DNA of 64,000 nt from Pholis gunnellus (GCA_910591455.2 OU342807.1:14748594-14812593), one strand, 5' to 3'. Positions 1-12,907 are shown, numbered from the stretch's first letter. Program-made: numbers and translations. Notes: generated by a model not told the origin, from the sequence alone.

Positions 1-1801
1 GTTTTACGTCAGTGTGTTAGGCAGCCTTTCAGGTCTGATAAGTAAAGCCAATGTGGAAGTGCCTTAAAGTTGCATTATTCCTAAAAGCCAGCAGGGGGCA
101 ACTCCTCCAGTTGCAAAAAGAAGTCTGATTGTAAGGAAGTCTATGAAAGAATTACCCTATTCTTACTTGATTCATTAGCTCAGTAAACATTGTGAATGTA
201 AGTACGTGGTCTCAATTGCTAGTTTAAATTCTTCTTCAATGCAGTATGTCTTTCCATTTTGTAAATTCTGGTCCCATTTAGAGTAAAATAGACGATAAAG
301 CAGGGTATGTTTTAGGGTGTCACAACTACCTTGTGATTGACAGGTCGCTACCACGGCATTGTCTGGTTTGGGAGTTGTCTTTGTTTTTTGAACTTTAACC
401 CTTTCACAGTGTGTTTTCAGTTCATGAAGCTAATTGTAACATTTTTCTCCACTAAGAATGTCTTGCTGAGCATCCGGTTGAACTTAGCTCCACCCTCTTG
501 TGTCATTTGTGGTTGCAAGAAAACAAGATGGCAAGGGCCAAAACGCCAAACTCAAGACTCAAAACTGTAGTCCACAAACCAATGGGCGACATCACAGTGA
601 TTACTTCCACTTATTATATGCAGGATGTGGTTGTATAGTTGCAAAGACGGGATCAAGGCAAACTACATTTATATAGTACATCTCTGAAGATAGCACTTAA
701 TGTTCTCTCTACATCAAAAAAAGAGCAGAGGTCCAACAGCTCTGTTAAGAAAGCACACACATAAACTATTCAATGGCAACTAAGATACCTTACTCATTAT
801 TAAAAGGCAGCAACACATGTTGTGAGGCTGCTTCAAGAGCAAACCAAATCCTCATGGAAAGCCATTCTAACATGAAAACCAGACTTTGAATTTACCCTCA
901 GTACATCGAGATGACCAGTGTTAGATGACCTGAGAGGTCTGGGTGGCCCGTTGCTTTAAAGCAGATCTAACATGTATTGTGGAGTGAGGCCATTGCTTTG
1001 TGGACAAGCAACCAGAAGCTAAAAATCAATTATTGTGTCCTGGAGGCAGAGGCAGTGATGTGAGAACAGGAGGGATGTGCTTTCTTCTTTTAGCCCCTGT
1101 CAAAACTCTGACTGCTTGAGTCCAGAGAGAAAACCAGTAGTCTTTTCCAAGGCCTGGGTTATATGGCCAAACAGACGTGTACATAGAAAGCAAACACCAC
1201 GGACGCTTGGTAGTTCTGTTTATACACATGCGCAGTAGATAGTTACGCTACCACCTGTAGTGTACTGGCTCCAATGACAAGTCTGAACAGGTCCGCGATG
1301 TCACACGGAGCCTACACATACACCCTCTATAGGACCATCACGGACATGCAAAGCACAACATCAGTTTGAGGCACGCACACGTCTATCCAGGACTTTTGCC
1401 TGATTTTGTAATCGGCTTGGATCAACAACATTTTTTTTAATAAAGAAACAATTAGTATCTATTTTAAAAGACTATGAAATTAAAACATCTGGCAAAAGTT
1501 ACTTTCTCGAACAATTGAGTGCTTTTCTTCTTGAAAAGCCAATACAGGTGTTCATAGTTTAGTTTTGGCAGAGCAGCCTCCTGCATTAGCACACTTGCCT
1601 CCCTCTGAGCATTAAATCTATTTCTGCTGTTACAGTTACTACTTTGCCTGTTTGAGCCTGTCACTATTAATGCTAGCAACCCAAATATACATTTTTGATT
1701 GGAGCCGACACACTGCTGTTACTTTCTTAAATCACTAGTTTGCCAAGTGATTTTTCCAGGAAAGGATAGAGCTGCATTACCAGAAATGTAATTAAAGGAA
1801 T
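1..1801. other. Intergenic, no gene seen
   Basis: This is AT-rich, unique-looking sequence with short open frames in several phases, none with a recognisable domain, codon bias or splice framework. The only specific signal I support is the CTCF-like site near the left edge. I see no long microsatellite. Confidence 0.6.
88..102 (+). promoter_or_regulatory. Candidate CTCF-binding site
   Basis: CCAGCAGGGGGCAAC matches the vertebrate CTCF core CCASYAGRKGGCRSY at 14 of 15 positions. Only the second-last base differs (A instead of C/G). CTCF sites of this form often lie at domain boundaries. This is a sequence match only and gives no evidence of occupancy. Confidence 0.4.
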
Positions 1802-1912
1802 GGTTTTGACATTATGGGAGATAAGCTTAGTCGCTTTCTTGCCGTGAATTAGATGAGAAGATCGATACAACTCTCATATTTGTCCATTAAATATGAAGTT
1901 GGGGTCAGGAGT
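1802..1912 (+). repeat. Repeat A, copy 1 (left part)
   Basis: This copy carries the left half of a dispersed repeat that recurs in this window. In order, it has a GACATT-TGGGA block, a GCTTTCTTGCCG block, then TTAGATGAGAAGATCGATAC, CTCTCAT and AAATATGAAG. The same blocks occur at 11335 (+), 12390 (-), 40684 (+) and 45570 (+). I recognise it as a common fish interspersed repeat but cannot name the family or class. Confidence 0.6.
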
Positions 1913-3699
1913 CAGTTTTGACTGAAAGGCGACTTTTCATATTAGCGGACTCGTCTCTGTCCATGAATCTGTTACTGCTGATCGGTTGTTCGTTGTCTGT
2001 TCAGGCATGGTGGCCATCCCTTTTAATGCTAACCACCCAGATCGTCCTCCATCAGTTTTGGTACACTCAGCGCTGCTGTTGTTTGTCAAAGAATAATTTT
2101 CAAGTGAAAGACATGTACAGTAGCTGCTTAGGTGCAAAAGCTTTTAATAATAAGAACTGAATCCCTTCTCTCTTTATATTAAGGAGTGTTATTGAGAATA
2201 GCAAAATAGATCTTCACATTACCAGTATAAAAAAATGATTGATCTTTAACAGGAAACTTTGAACCCACAGACATATATTGTATGACCAGGGCTGAGTGGT
2301 GATTCAGCTGAAGAGTTCTGCCAGCAAGCTTTTTGCTGGGGGTGATGCATACATTCTATGCAACCATGAATATACTTCTGCTGCTGTTATTATTATTATC
2401 CCTGGCAAGGCTATGGCTTTTGGGACCTGCGCCCTGTTGCATTCCTGGCTTATATGCCCGTCTTGTCACTGCCACACAATAAAGTGTATCTGATTGTTAG
2501 TTGTGATGGTTTCTACTCGGATTAGATGCTACTTCTTCTGCAGAAAATCATGGATGAACCTCACTTGGTTTTGGAGGAGGGAGGCTTACATGATGAAACA
2601 TTCGCAAAAATTGGCTGGCTGAGGCTTTCTACAACACAAAAACTATCATTTTCTAAATACAGCTCTGATCCACAGACAGCATTACTGGCACAGTAAGCAC
2701 TGATCATGTCTTTTCTGCCACAGACTACATTCAGTGTTGATGGATTTACTACACTGTGGTGCCTCAGCTAAACAAAGCTGTGACCACTTCTACATTCTTG
2801 TGATCATCTGCATGGCCCTTTGGATTTAGGTCAACGCCCAGGGTGGCTTTAAAGACACCAAAACCTTGACATGCACAAAGCCCTGCACACAGTCTCTCCT
2901 CTGAGGCAAAGCCAGTCTGTCAGTCTGTGTGTCACCCTTCTCTGTCATCATCACCCCTCAACTAGAAAAATAAAGTGTGTGTTTTTATGAACGCATGATG
3001 ATGATGTTCATGAATATCAATCAGTGTTTCTTTTTGGGTATGTTGCACCCCTCTTGCCGACAGATGGAAACCTCAGGCACAACGCTGGGGGTCTCCCTTT
3101 TGAAGCACCCTTCCCCCCCCACCCAATTGTTTACTCCCCATCTTGTCCTCCCTCTCTCTCTCTCTCTCTCTCTCTCGCTATCCCTACTCCCCCCTCCTTT
3201 TACCCCCCTTGCCCCTTTGCGCTCACCAAGCAGAAAGAAAGCTTCAGTCATTCACAGGCAGGCCCCAGAACCTGGCTGCAGGCAGTGGAAGCCTTCCCCG
3301 TTACTACGAAAAGACAAATCTAGCCCTGCATTTGACACAATAACAGACTCAGAGGGGAAGGAGGACGCACAGATGCAATATTCATATGAAAATTACAAGG
3401 CTGGCAGCAATGTAACATGGCACTTAGGAATATGTTAGCATTTTGCTTATATGAGCACTCGGAGGTATTTTGTCTTAGGCGCTGTGGTGTGTTTGTGAGT
3501 GCACTCATACTGTTTGAATATGATATTCATACAGTCCGTGTTGTAGCACTGTAGGAGTCAGTAAAAAGTGCTCTAGGCATAGCATTTTCAAGAAGAATGA
3601 GGTAACAATTTATGTTAACTTGACTGAAGTGAAAAGGTTAGAATATAAGGCAGTAGGCTATCTCATACTCTTTCATTCTCCAGCAATATATAAAGTCTT
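1913..3699. other. Intergenic with (CT)n microsatellite
   Basis: I see no gene. A (CT)n run at about 3152-3176 is flanked by C-rich tracts and gives rise to several low-complexity open frames on both strands between 2977 and 3440. These are not credible proteins. The rest is unique AT-rich sequence. Confidence 0.6.
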
Positions 3700-4290
3700 A
3701 GGCCCTATCTGCACAGGACTAGTATTGTCCAGGGAACACTAGTAATTGGTAGTAATTGCAGAGGTTGTCTGTAATCTTAATCGCGTGCAAATCCATGTCC
3801 ATGAATTGTCAAGTGAAAATTCCTCTGCAAATTACCTACCATATTTTGACAAACACAGAGGTCATGTGATAATATTAGTCCTGTGTGAATCGGCAACTTG
3901 GTGGTTCCGGGTCGTATATTTTTGTTTGTTTGTTTTTGCAAGTTTTTTGGTTTTCTCCGCCTCTTTACCAGTTATGGAGGTCAATTACCAGTTAATCGTG
4001 AATGAATGTTTTGACAGCATTTTTGGGTGCAACTTCAGGAGGCTCAACTCACTAGACGCCATGCAGACCCATTCACACCTGCTCAAAGGATCTTCGTGAA
4101 TATTATATACATAAACGGGCCTATATATTAATAGGCTATTCATAATATTGAATATGAATATATAGTTGAATATGTTTCATATACGCATATGTTACGCAGA
4201 GCCTGGTCATCTTATCTGGGATATGATGTCAGTAAATTCAAGTAAAATACAGACTTTGACAATCCTGTGCGAATGTGCCAGACGAAACAT
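3700..4290. repeat. Possible MITE-like repeat
   Basis: The block GCACAGGACT near 3712 recurs in inverted form as AATCCTGTGC near 4261 and as AGTCCTGTGTGAAT near 3878. Between them lie AGTAATTG-type blocks, which recur at about 4322. The arrangement suggests a non-autonomous element of roughly 550-600 bp with inverted ends, but I cannot fix the ends or find a target-site duplication. Confidence 0.3.
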
Positions 4291-7200
4291 AGTCGTGGGC
4301 GGTCATTTCTATTAGGACCCCTAGTAATTGTAGTCCATTGCAAATTTAGCTTTAGAATGATAGTCCTGCATAATCAATGACACCACAAAATCAAAAAAAG
4401 AAAAACAGCTAGAAACTCAAGTCTGTGGTTGACAACCCTTTAACAAACAGTTACAGATTAATTTAAGCTGCTGGTTTTATTTAGTTTCAAATTTGATATA
4501 TATTGTGCATTTCATGTGGAATGTGTGTTTTTTTTCCTTCTAGCACAGTGTATGGCTGAGTATTTGATATACAGCAAGCCCTGTGAATTTATCTTAACCT
4601 ACAGTTTACAGGGGCTGTCCTCCATGTTGCCTTTAGGTCAGCCTGCCGTCAAATCAGCTGCAACCTGTCAGATAACACAGCAAAGAGCTTTCCAATGTTG
4701 AAATCAATGCTACATAAAGTAAAAAATATAAGCGAGGCATCCAATTTAGGTCAGATAGAGCACTGTGTAATATAATAAGAAGAGCAACAAATGACTTGGA
4801 CCACCAAATAGGACTTTAACTGGGATAAGACAGCTTTAAAAATTTAAATTAAAATTAAAAATTATTTTAAGTATTACATGTTTGATTTATGCTATCATTT
4901 TAAATGATTTTAAATGCACACTGGATTGTACACTGTTTAGAAAGAAGTTTAGTTTAGAAAGAATACCGTAGTTAGCAACAGTTCAACAGTATTCTTTTAT
5001 ACATGACATTCTTTTATACATGACATTCTAAAAATTATTATTATTATGTGGATGAGTAAAAATGTAAAATCAGTTAAGTTGGGAATTCAGTTACTTCCTG
5101 CTGAGCACCTCAAAACTCACATGCTGATCTGCACAATTCTGATCATTCATACAAGGGAGATGATTGAATCGCCTTGATTTCTAAAGATCAAAGGGGAAAA
5201 GAGGCAATTAACTCACCTCAGTAGGCATGCATGTAGTTGGTATTTGATTACAAGTGTAAATGGGTGACAAATTAGATGAAAAACTCAGTGAGATCAGTTC
5301 AAGAAGATAGCGGAGTTTGAAATGGTCAAAGCTTTAGATGAAACACTGGTGCATTTGAAGAAAAGGGTTTGAGTCCTCAAACATTTTCAAAAGAGAAAAC
5401 TTCAGGAACTCACACTTAGTCATGTGGTGTTTTGCATTAAGAACAAGTCAAGTTTCCACCCAACTTTATGCCAATTTATATTGAGAAAAAATCTGCGACA
5501 GAAAATTCTAAGCAACGCTTATTTCCATCCACTACTGTTCGTGCATCAAGAGAAACCATCGAAGAAGAAGAGGACACATTGTGATGAGGAAATTAAAAAG
5601 AGTACCAGTGAAACGTCAAACAATGGACAACCATGTAAAAAATATAATCTGGCCTTCATATTTGTTTTTTGTCTTAAATTGAGGAATGTTAGACTCTCTC
5701 AATGTGTCCACATCATGGATTAAGAGAGCTTCTCGTGAAACATCCGTCATCCACATTTATCTGATGTTTGTGCCTGCCACCATTTTTCGTCTGTCCAATG
5801 GAGTGGAAGCTTCAGGGAACGCTGAAGTCACATGCTTCATGAATGTTGTGAATTATTCGCTAACGGCCTGAATAGATAGAGCGGCTGCTAGCTAAAATGT
5901 GTTTGTTCTATCTCGGCCTAAGTCTGTTGTCATTACACTTCGTCGCATTTTGTTTTTATTAATTCAACAACTTTTCCATTTAAATCAAGCAAAATACTTA
6001 TTTTTGTGATATTTTTTGCCAGAGCATCAGAGTCACATCAAACTGTTCAGTGCCGGTATGGAAGCATTTGCACTCATTGTGTTCCTTCACTCATTTATTC
6101 AGGTTTTTCCCTTCACACGTATGCATCTTTATCTAGGAATAACTCCCCAGAACTGAAGTGAGAATGTGTGTAAGTTCATCATAAGAATGATAAAACACCT
6201 GTCATTAGAGGTGGCAACAGTTCACGGGATCCACAGTGGCAGGTCAGGACACTTCCAGTCGACTCACAGAGAAACTCACAATAGCATCAGCCAGCCTGAT
6301 AGCCCAAGGTCCTGGCCACCATCTGTGCGCATCACCCATCTTTGTCTCTGCTCATCGCTCCATGGTGGACCCAGCATCCACTTTTACCAGTTGAAAAAGG
6401 GGAAACTGGGTCTCCGTGTCTCCAAGTTGGATCCCTGGAGCTGATAGCTACACTAAGTCCCACATTCATCATCTCCAAGGCGGTGGTCAGAGAACGTGTG
6501 TGTGTGTGTGTGTGTGGGTGTGTGCATGTGTGTGTGTGTGTGTGTCTGCCCGTGGTGGAATCAGCCCTTCATACTGCAGGACAACTTTGTAAAGGATAAT
6601 CTAGTCCTGTCAGCCCTCCCTGCATGCGCTCACACACACACACACACTGGCGGTAAAGCTTCATTACGATCACCAGCTGGAGAGACACCTCACTCCATCC
6701 ATCACACCAGTGCAGTCTGGGATAGGAAGACACACAAACTCAAGCTCTCATTTCACACAATACACATGCACACACACATATACCCAGAGGATGAGCTCAG
6801 AGGTCAGGATATCAGTGATGGTTTGCAGCCAACAGAACGGTACAGTACAGTGATTAGATCTGATACTGATCTAGAAATAATGGCGCATGCATCACAACAC
6901 AGAGTCTATGAGAAGTCTTTTTGGGCTCCTCCCTCTCCTCCTCTCTTAAAATGCCTCCTTCAAGAATCATATAGTCTGATTGTAATGACTTGATGATTAA
7001 AAAGGTGACTGCACTATGGTACTGCAATGATCATTATAATGCACTTAACTGCTAATAATGCCCAAAATGCAACCTTTTACAGAACACTGTTACTACTAAT
7101 ACCGTATTACAATAGCTTTGTACTACTCAGGATAAGATTTATACTAAATTATGATTACTAATTAATGCTATGAATTTACGACTCATAGCGAGCAATTCTC

Positions 7201-7304
7201 TTGTAGCCAGAACGGTGTATGTAAACTTAATGTTGTTGGCGTTTGCTCTTTTCTAAATTCATTGTTATTTGTATAATGGTCTTGAACTCCCGTATACGGA
7301 ATTC
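4291..7304. other. Intergenic with microsatellites
   Basis: I see no gene. A perfect 17-bp tandem duplication of ATTCTTTTATACATGAC lies at 4991-5007 and 5008-5024. A (GT)n block lies at about 6497-6547, with (CA)n near 6632-6648. Open frames around 6340-6990 translate the GT repeat and are not genes. Confidence 0.6.
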
Positions 7305-7990
7305 CAGTGGTGGGCCGTCAGGGCCAGCAAGGCCTTCTCTGCTGGCCTAAACAGAATCACAAAGTTCTAGCTATTTTATAATTTTATAATTTTTCTTAAA
7401 TACACTACAAATATTTTTCCCATTATCTTATTTTCTCATTGCACAGCTACTGTCTTCCTCAGTTGCTCTGCATCCAGTGCGGCTTGTTTTAAGTAGAGCT
7501 TTTATCCAATCAGATTTCACCTCTGTGCTTCTAGGTAAGAAGAGAGGCCCGAGGCCTGCAGACTCACAAGTGAATCCATGTGCAGTTTAAGTGAATGGGG
7601 ACGATATTGTTGATTGTCATAGTGGTCAACCAATCAGATCTTTATTTTGACATGTTGGGCGTATTCATTGACGTGCCAGAGCCTGCTAGCTGGCCTACAA
7701 CTACGTCAGCATTACGTGCAGCTCAGTTTCCAGGTGCATGCTCTGCAGTGAGGTGCAGCGTGTGCTGTGATTGGTCAGTGGGCGAGCACGTGACTATTGC
7801 GAAACAAAACTTAAAATAGCCATCAGAGGCTTAGTCGGAGTAGTAAGAGTTCAAATTGAAAGATATAGAAGAAATTATGATTTATTTAGCATTTTGCATG
7901 GTGCATTTTGCATTTTGCATTTTTTTACCTTTGTTTTTTTAACACTCAATGGTTGAAGGAAGAGAAATGGATTTGTAAATTGGGATTTAA
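7305..7990 (+). mobile_element. hAT-type transposon left-end fragment
   Basis: The sequence CAGTGGTGGGCCGTCAGGGC at 7305 is a hAT-style terminal inverted repeat (CAGTG-G start) that I recognise from fish hAT elements. It is followed by a GC-balanced, gene-free segment with CCAATCAGAT and TGATTGGTCAG blocks and a short run of CATTTTGCAT units near 7890-7920. I found no matching right end (ending ...CCACTG) and no 8-bp duplication of the flank, so this is a truncated left arm. The right limit is approximate. Confidence 0.55.
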
Positions 7991-10900
7991 CTGTGGGATT
8001 ATACTCTTTCAACAAAGAAAGGAGGATGAAGTTTGTCTTTAAGTGAACAGCATTTGGTAAGTCAACTGCGTTCGTTCCATTGAGATGGTCTCATGGAAGA
8101 GATGAAGAAAGGTCAAAATCCCTCGTATGGGTCAAGCTACAAAAAATATCAATCCAGTTTTTCACAATTATTCAACTCAACTCGTGATTTTATCTTGAGA
8201 TAACCCTTAATTAGGGTTATTTTCTCAGACATGTCAAAAGTCCTGCCAGAACCCCTGAAGAGGCTGGAGTCACCTTCAAACCACATCTAAATGTAGCAGT
8301 CAAATGTTCACCAAAAGTAAGAATCTAAACACACTTCAAATTTGTTTTGTGGTGCTTTTGTTTTGTAGGTTTAGAGTACTGAGTAAATCCACATCTTGTT
8401 GTGTCACATTATTTCAACACATCAGCAAGACGTCTTTGAGTAGATTTTCAATGGTAAACTGACCCAATTCTGACAGTCTAACACAAGACATACTGGCACA
8501 AGAAAATGGGAAAGCAATGTTTTGGCACTAGCACATAGTTTCTGAAATTGTCTAGATCAGAGTGTGTTTTCTCAGCAGAGGAAAGGAAAGTAGAGCAAGA
8601 ACAACATCTGGCCCCAGTGACGGAGTCGATCCAAACATGGCTTTCGTTTTCTTTGCCTCTGCTCCACAAAACTGTGGAATGTTTTGAGTAATGATATCAT
8701 CATCGCTCCCTAGCTGAAGTATTGCACTGCCAGACAATAGCTACACACACAGGTGGTTGGAGAATGGGTTCCACACCCGCACGTACATCATCCTGGTGAG
8801 TGTTTGGTGTGAAAGAGAGAGGGAGAAGGGCTGCTGCTAGATGAGTGAGGTAAATTGTCATGTTTAGCTTGACTCTGCTGAGAACTGCAAAGTTCTCTAT
8901 TTCTACTTCTCCTCTCTTCTCTCCACCACCTATCAATCCCAGGAGTTTAGGATGACCCAAGGCTGAACTCGTAAATTACAACATGGTCTTTAACACACCA
9001 GGAACTAATTAAAAAACGAGAACGAATGAGAAAAGTAGTGAGAAAGTGGGAAAAGGAGAGAGTGTGGGGGGCCAACCGGGGAGAAGATGTTGCTTATTTT
9101 TGGCCTTTTTCACACATTGGGCTTAACTCAAAAAGCATATGATACTGTTCACTGCCAAAATAGAAGGAGGGAGTTTTAGAGCTGAAAGCAAAAAAGTACT
9201 GGTTTGGCATAAAAGATAAGGAAACAATTAAAAACAACAAGTGTGACACATAAAGACAAACTCTGTCATTCGCCATTCAGTGTTACGGAAAGATGAGTGT
9301 TGTTGTTTTGTCAACATGGTCTAAGTTGTCCTTTTTCACTAAAGACATTTTCGTCAGCTTGTCATTTTCCCCCAGGAATCCTTTTTACAAGAAAAAGTGT
9401 CACTTCTTTCAATTCGTAGAAATTTCATTTTCTTAACAAAACTGTTTAAATTGAGACTGGCAGTGGAACAAGAAACAAATCAGAAATTCAAAAGGAGGCG
9501 AGAGTAAGAATGAGGCAGAGATGCCTGCGTTAAAACCTCCCTATCCTGAGTGCACATTTGTTCAGTTTTTTTTAATTGCGTTGCCTTGACAACCAGAACA
9601 ATACTGAAAGGCTCTTTTGCTCTGATGCTGGCTTAAAATGATTTTCTCCATCATGGATTTAGCGAGCAATTAGTGAGACAGACAAGGAATTTAACTTTAA
9701 CCCGGTGTATCATTCCTGCTTTCAGAAAATGGAGGGGGTGGTTGTGGGTGGGAGGGGGTTGGACTTGAGAGTGGAGTGGAATTTGAATGCACAACATAAA
9801 GCGGGGCACAAAGACGAAAGGGAAAGAGGAAGAGTGAGTAAAGTGAAGTTGAAGGGCAGATAGAGACAACGAGATGGGCATGACAGGAGAGAAAAATCAT
9901 AGAATGCTTTGGACGATGCTCGTCTCAGATGTGTGAGTGTGTGTGAATAAACACCACGTGAGTATATTCATCACACTCATAACACACTGAGACGGGTCTG
10001 TTTTTCCACCTCAGGGTTCAGAGTGGCTCTCTGTCTTTGTTAACGTGCCGTTTCCTGTGGAGGCATCATCACATCATATGTCTTTGTTAAGCCACTGAAA
10101 ACAACAGGTCCTGTCAGAAAACTAGAAGAGAAAAGTAAAGCATGACACATGACAAGCTGCAAAAGGAGACAGAGTCAGAAGATACATGCCTGTGTGAGCA
10201 CATGGTGCATGTGGAAGGCAAATTAATGCTGGGATGTCTGTCGCTTGGAATCATTTGTGCAGTTTGGAGGATGTTTCCATCATGAAAACATGATAATGTC
10301 AAATTGGCTCTCTCGGAGAAAATTGAAGCAGGGTCATTGCCTTCTTCTGCACAATGTTCCCAGGAAGGACACAAAAAATTGATTTTGAGTTTGGCAGAAG
10401 TAGTTTTTAGTGTTCATTCTGTTGGTGTTTTTTAAAACACTCTCTCCAACTGCATTCATTTACATTTTACAAATGTATTTGCTTGAACCAACAGCGGAAC
10501 TTCAGGCGATGTGGCTGTTTATACTACATACCACATATAGTAAATATACAGTCCTAATTATCTTGATGTTATGTTCATTTTCTGGTGAGAGAAATTTCTC
10601 CATTTCTCCTCCTTATGCCCTGTTGGCACTGACTAGAACTAAGCAGGGACCTCATGGGATTTAAGAATTCACCACCCATGTCTGTGTTTAGTGTGGGGCA
10701 TTCGCTTAGAATAAACATAGCCTCTGTTTCACTCATTTACTGCCCAAATCCAGAGGATTATCTCAATTGTTGAGCTCATCCATGCTGAGTAGCTGGATGA
10801 GCCTTTCCAATTTGCACCCAAAATGGTCTTATTAATACTTTCCACTGGACTTGACTAATTGTTGACCCAGACGTTAAGGAAGAAACAGCAAGAAATACAC

Positions 10901-11334
10901 TGAGATGCCAAATTACATAAAAGCAATGCTGTTTGGTGTTTTGTGTAGAATTTGCTGTTGTTCAGACACGGTGGATTGCAATTATTACACTTCAAGGCCC
11001 ACAGGCAATACTAGGCCCCTGCATATATGACACTCAATGTGTCTGCTGCACACCTGCTCCTCATGTACAAATCACTGCCCTGCTCGCTTTGAGCCTAGCT
11101 CCACTACATGTTCTCATCAAGCAAAGTAAAGACTAAAAACTGAATTATGCAGTGAACAGTTATGTCTATTATATTTCAGGAAATGGGGACATATAGTCTG
11201 AAATAATATTTCTCGACAAAACGTATGAAGTGCTGCTTTGGCATTTATTAGGTGAGGTGCAATCTCATTTTTATTTTAAGCTTTTAACTAAAGATAAAAG
11301 AAATACATGGATATCATATAATGGACTGTATGCC
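7991..11334. other. Intergenic, no gene seen
   Basis: Unique, AT-rich sequence. A short perfect inverted repeat (arms ATAACCCT / AGGGTTAT, 5-nt loop) lies at 8200-8220. C-rich pyrimidine stretches on the minus strand around 9650-9900 give low-complexity open frames that I do not accept as coding. I see no splice-framed exon with a recognisable domain. Confidence 0.55.
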
Positions 11335-11455
11335 TGTTCAGAGAGTTAGAAGAGATGGTCAACACCACTTTCATGTCTGTATGTTAGCTAGAGCCATGTG
11401 GTGATTAGTTTAGCCCAGAGACTGAAAACAGAAACAAGCCTAACCTGGCCTTGCT
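11335..11455 (+). repeat. Repeat A, copy 2
   Basis: This copy contains the blocks GAGAGTTAGAAGAGATGGTC, ACACCACTTTCATGTCTGTA, TTAGTTTAGCCCAGAGACTG, AAACAG and AACCTGGCCTTGCT in the same order as the other copies of repeat A. It is heavily diverged, which suggests an old insertion. It lies about 185 bp upstream of the LINE fragment. Confidence 0.5.
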
Positions 11456-11639
11456 AGTTTGTGTCTTTCCAAGTAAGAAAATACACTTACCAGCCTACCA
11501 ATTAACATGTTGTAAATATCTACTAATTCTAACACAAAGAGAAATGTAGAACTAACAATTTGTCTTTCTTTTAGGGAGCCAATCCTTGATGCCTGGTAAG
11601 TGCCTTGCCACTGTTTGCTAATAAAGACTTTCTCACAAA

Positions 11640-12280
11640 CAGACCCCAGGCAGTTTGGATTGGCAGCCAAACCTCCTTCACTCTCTTGTTGACCACCGGA
11701 GCCCCCCAGGGCTGTGTGCTCAGCCCCCTCCTGTTCACGCGGTACACCCACGACTGCTAGCCCAAACATGAAGAGCACTCTGTTGTGAAGTTTGCAGATG
11801 ACACTATCGTCATTGGTCGGATTACAAATAATAATGATACTTCAAATAGAGAGGAAATAAACAACCTGAGTGTTGCTCGGAGAACAACCTACTGCTCAAC
11901 TTCAGTAAAACCAAGAGCTGATTGTTGATTTTAGAAAAAGGGAGGCGAAGACGCACTCCCCTGTCTACATCAGTGGAGCTGAGGTGGAGCAAGTTAGCAG
12001 CTTCAAGTTCCTGGGAATCAGCATCACAAACAGACAAGGTCATCACACTTCTCCATCCTGGTGAAGAAAGCTCATAAAAGGCTGTAGTTCTGAAGGAAAC
12101 TTAAGAAAGCACAATTCCCGTGCCAAGTTCTTGTCAACTTTTACAGCGGTGCAATAGAAAAGCATCCTGACCGCAAACATTACAAACTGGCATGGGATGT
12201 ACGGCCTGCGAAAAGCTAAAGGGATATTAAAAGACAATGCTCACCCCAGCCACAACCTGTTCACCTTGCTGCCGTCTGGA
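11640..12280 (+). mobile_element. Decayed LINE reverse transcriptase fragment
   Basis: Translated across frameshifts and stops, this segment reads like the 3' part of a LINE reverse transcriptase. The motif GAPQGCVLSPLLF starts at 11698. The catalytic-type FADDT follows at 11791-11805, with both aspartates of the ADD motif intact. Downstream come LNFSKTK-like, LIVDFRK-like and FKFLGI-like blocks, then a LFTLLPSG terminal block near 12280. A TAG stop lies just after the first motif and several frame changes follow, so it is dead. The motif order suggests a CR1/L2/Rex1-like clade in fish, but I cannot fix the family. The 5' part of the element is missing. Confidence 0.85.
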
Positions 12281-12389
12281 AACATACATTAGTCAATGTT
12301 TTATTACTGTTTGTGTACAGGTTTAAAACATTTGATGAGATATGTCATTTTATGAGCACTAGGGTGTGGTAGGAATAGTTTTTATTTGA

Positions 12390-12520
12390 AAAACAGAGCC
12401 AGGCTGTCTCCTTTCCTTTACTTCCAGGTTTTATGCTAAGCTAAGCTAATGACAGACCTGAGAGTGCTGATCTTCTGAACTCTCATTTACAAATTGAATG
12501 AGCACATTTCCCCAAATGGC
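12390..12520 (-). repeat. Repeat A, copy 3 (antisense)
   Basis: Read on the + strand this is the reverse of the other copies. CAGAGCCAGGCTGTCTCC is followed by TTATGCTAAGCTAAGCTAAT, CCTGAGAGTG, GATCTTCTGAACTCTCA and CACATTTCCCCAAATGG. The order and spacing match repeat A, and the copy is close to full length for the conserved blocks. It lies only 110 bp downstream of the LINE fragment. Confidence 0.6.
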
Positions 12521-12840
12521 GAACTACATTGGAGTTTTTACGATTACTGTAAAAAATGAATTCATGCTTTATATATATAATTGCATCTGTTATAAAATAT
12601 TTGTATTTGAACAAAACTGGATATTGGTGGAATGGATGTTTTGCCTCAGGGATATGCCTACTGCACATTACATTGCATTACAGCCACTGTTCTACAATAT
12701 ATCTATATTACAATAAAGTATTACACGGCTCAAGAGCTTTCTGAGCAGTCAGCCTATCACATATTTTAACTACATACTGTACATCTGATAGAGGTATATG
12801 AACTGGCTTTGATGGTCATCCTGCTTATACTTAAATACTT

Positions 12841-12907
12841 TGGCCGACAGTGTATGTGCATGGGGGGGGGGGGGGGGGGGGGGTAGTTTTTGTAATACTG
12901 TCGGCCA
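12841..12907. repeat. Inverted repeat enclosing poly-G(22)
   Basis: The left arm TGGCCGACAGT (12841-12851) and right arm ACTGTCGGCCA (12897-12907) are perfect 11-bp reverse complements. Between them lies an uninterrupted run of 22 G at 12862-12883. The tract could adopt G-quadruplex structure on the + strand, and the arms would place it in the loop of a hairpin. The origin is unknown. It may be the ends of a very short foldback element or the result of repair around the G run. Confidence 0.7.

Noticed and set aside
2977..3438. 153-codon + strand frame
   Set aside because: The centre is a Ser-Leu run from the (CT)n microsatellite, and the flanking parts have no domain.
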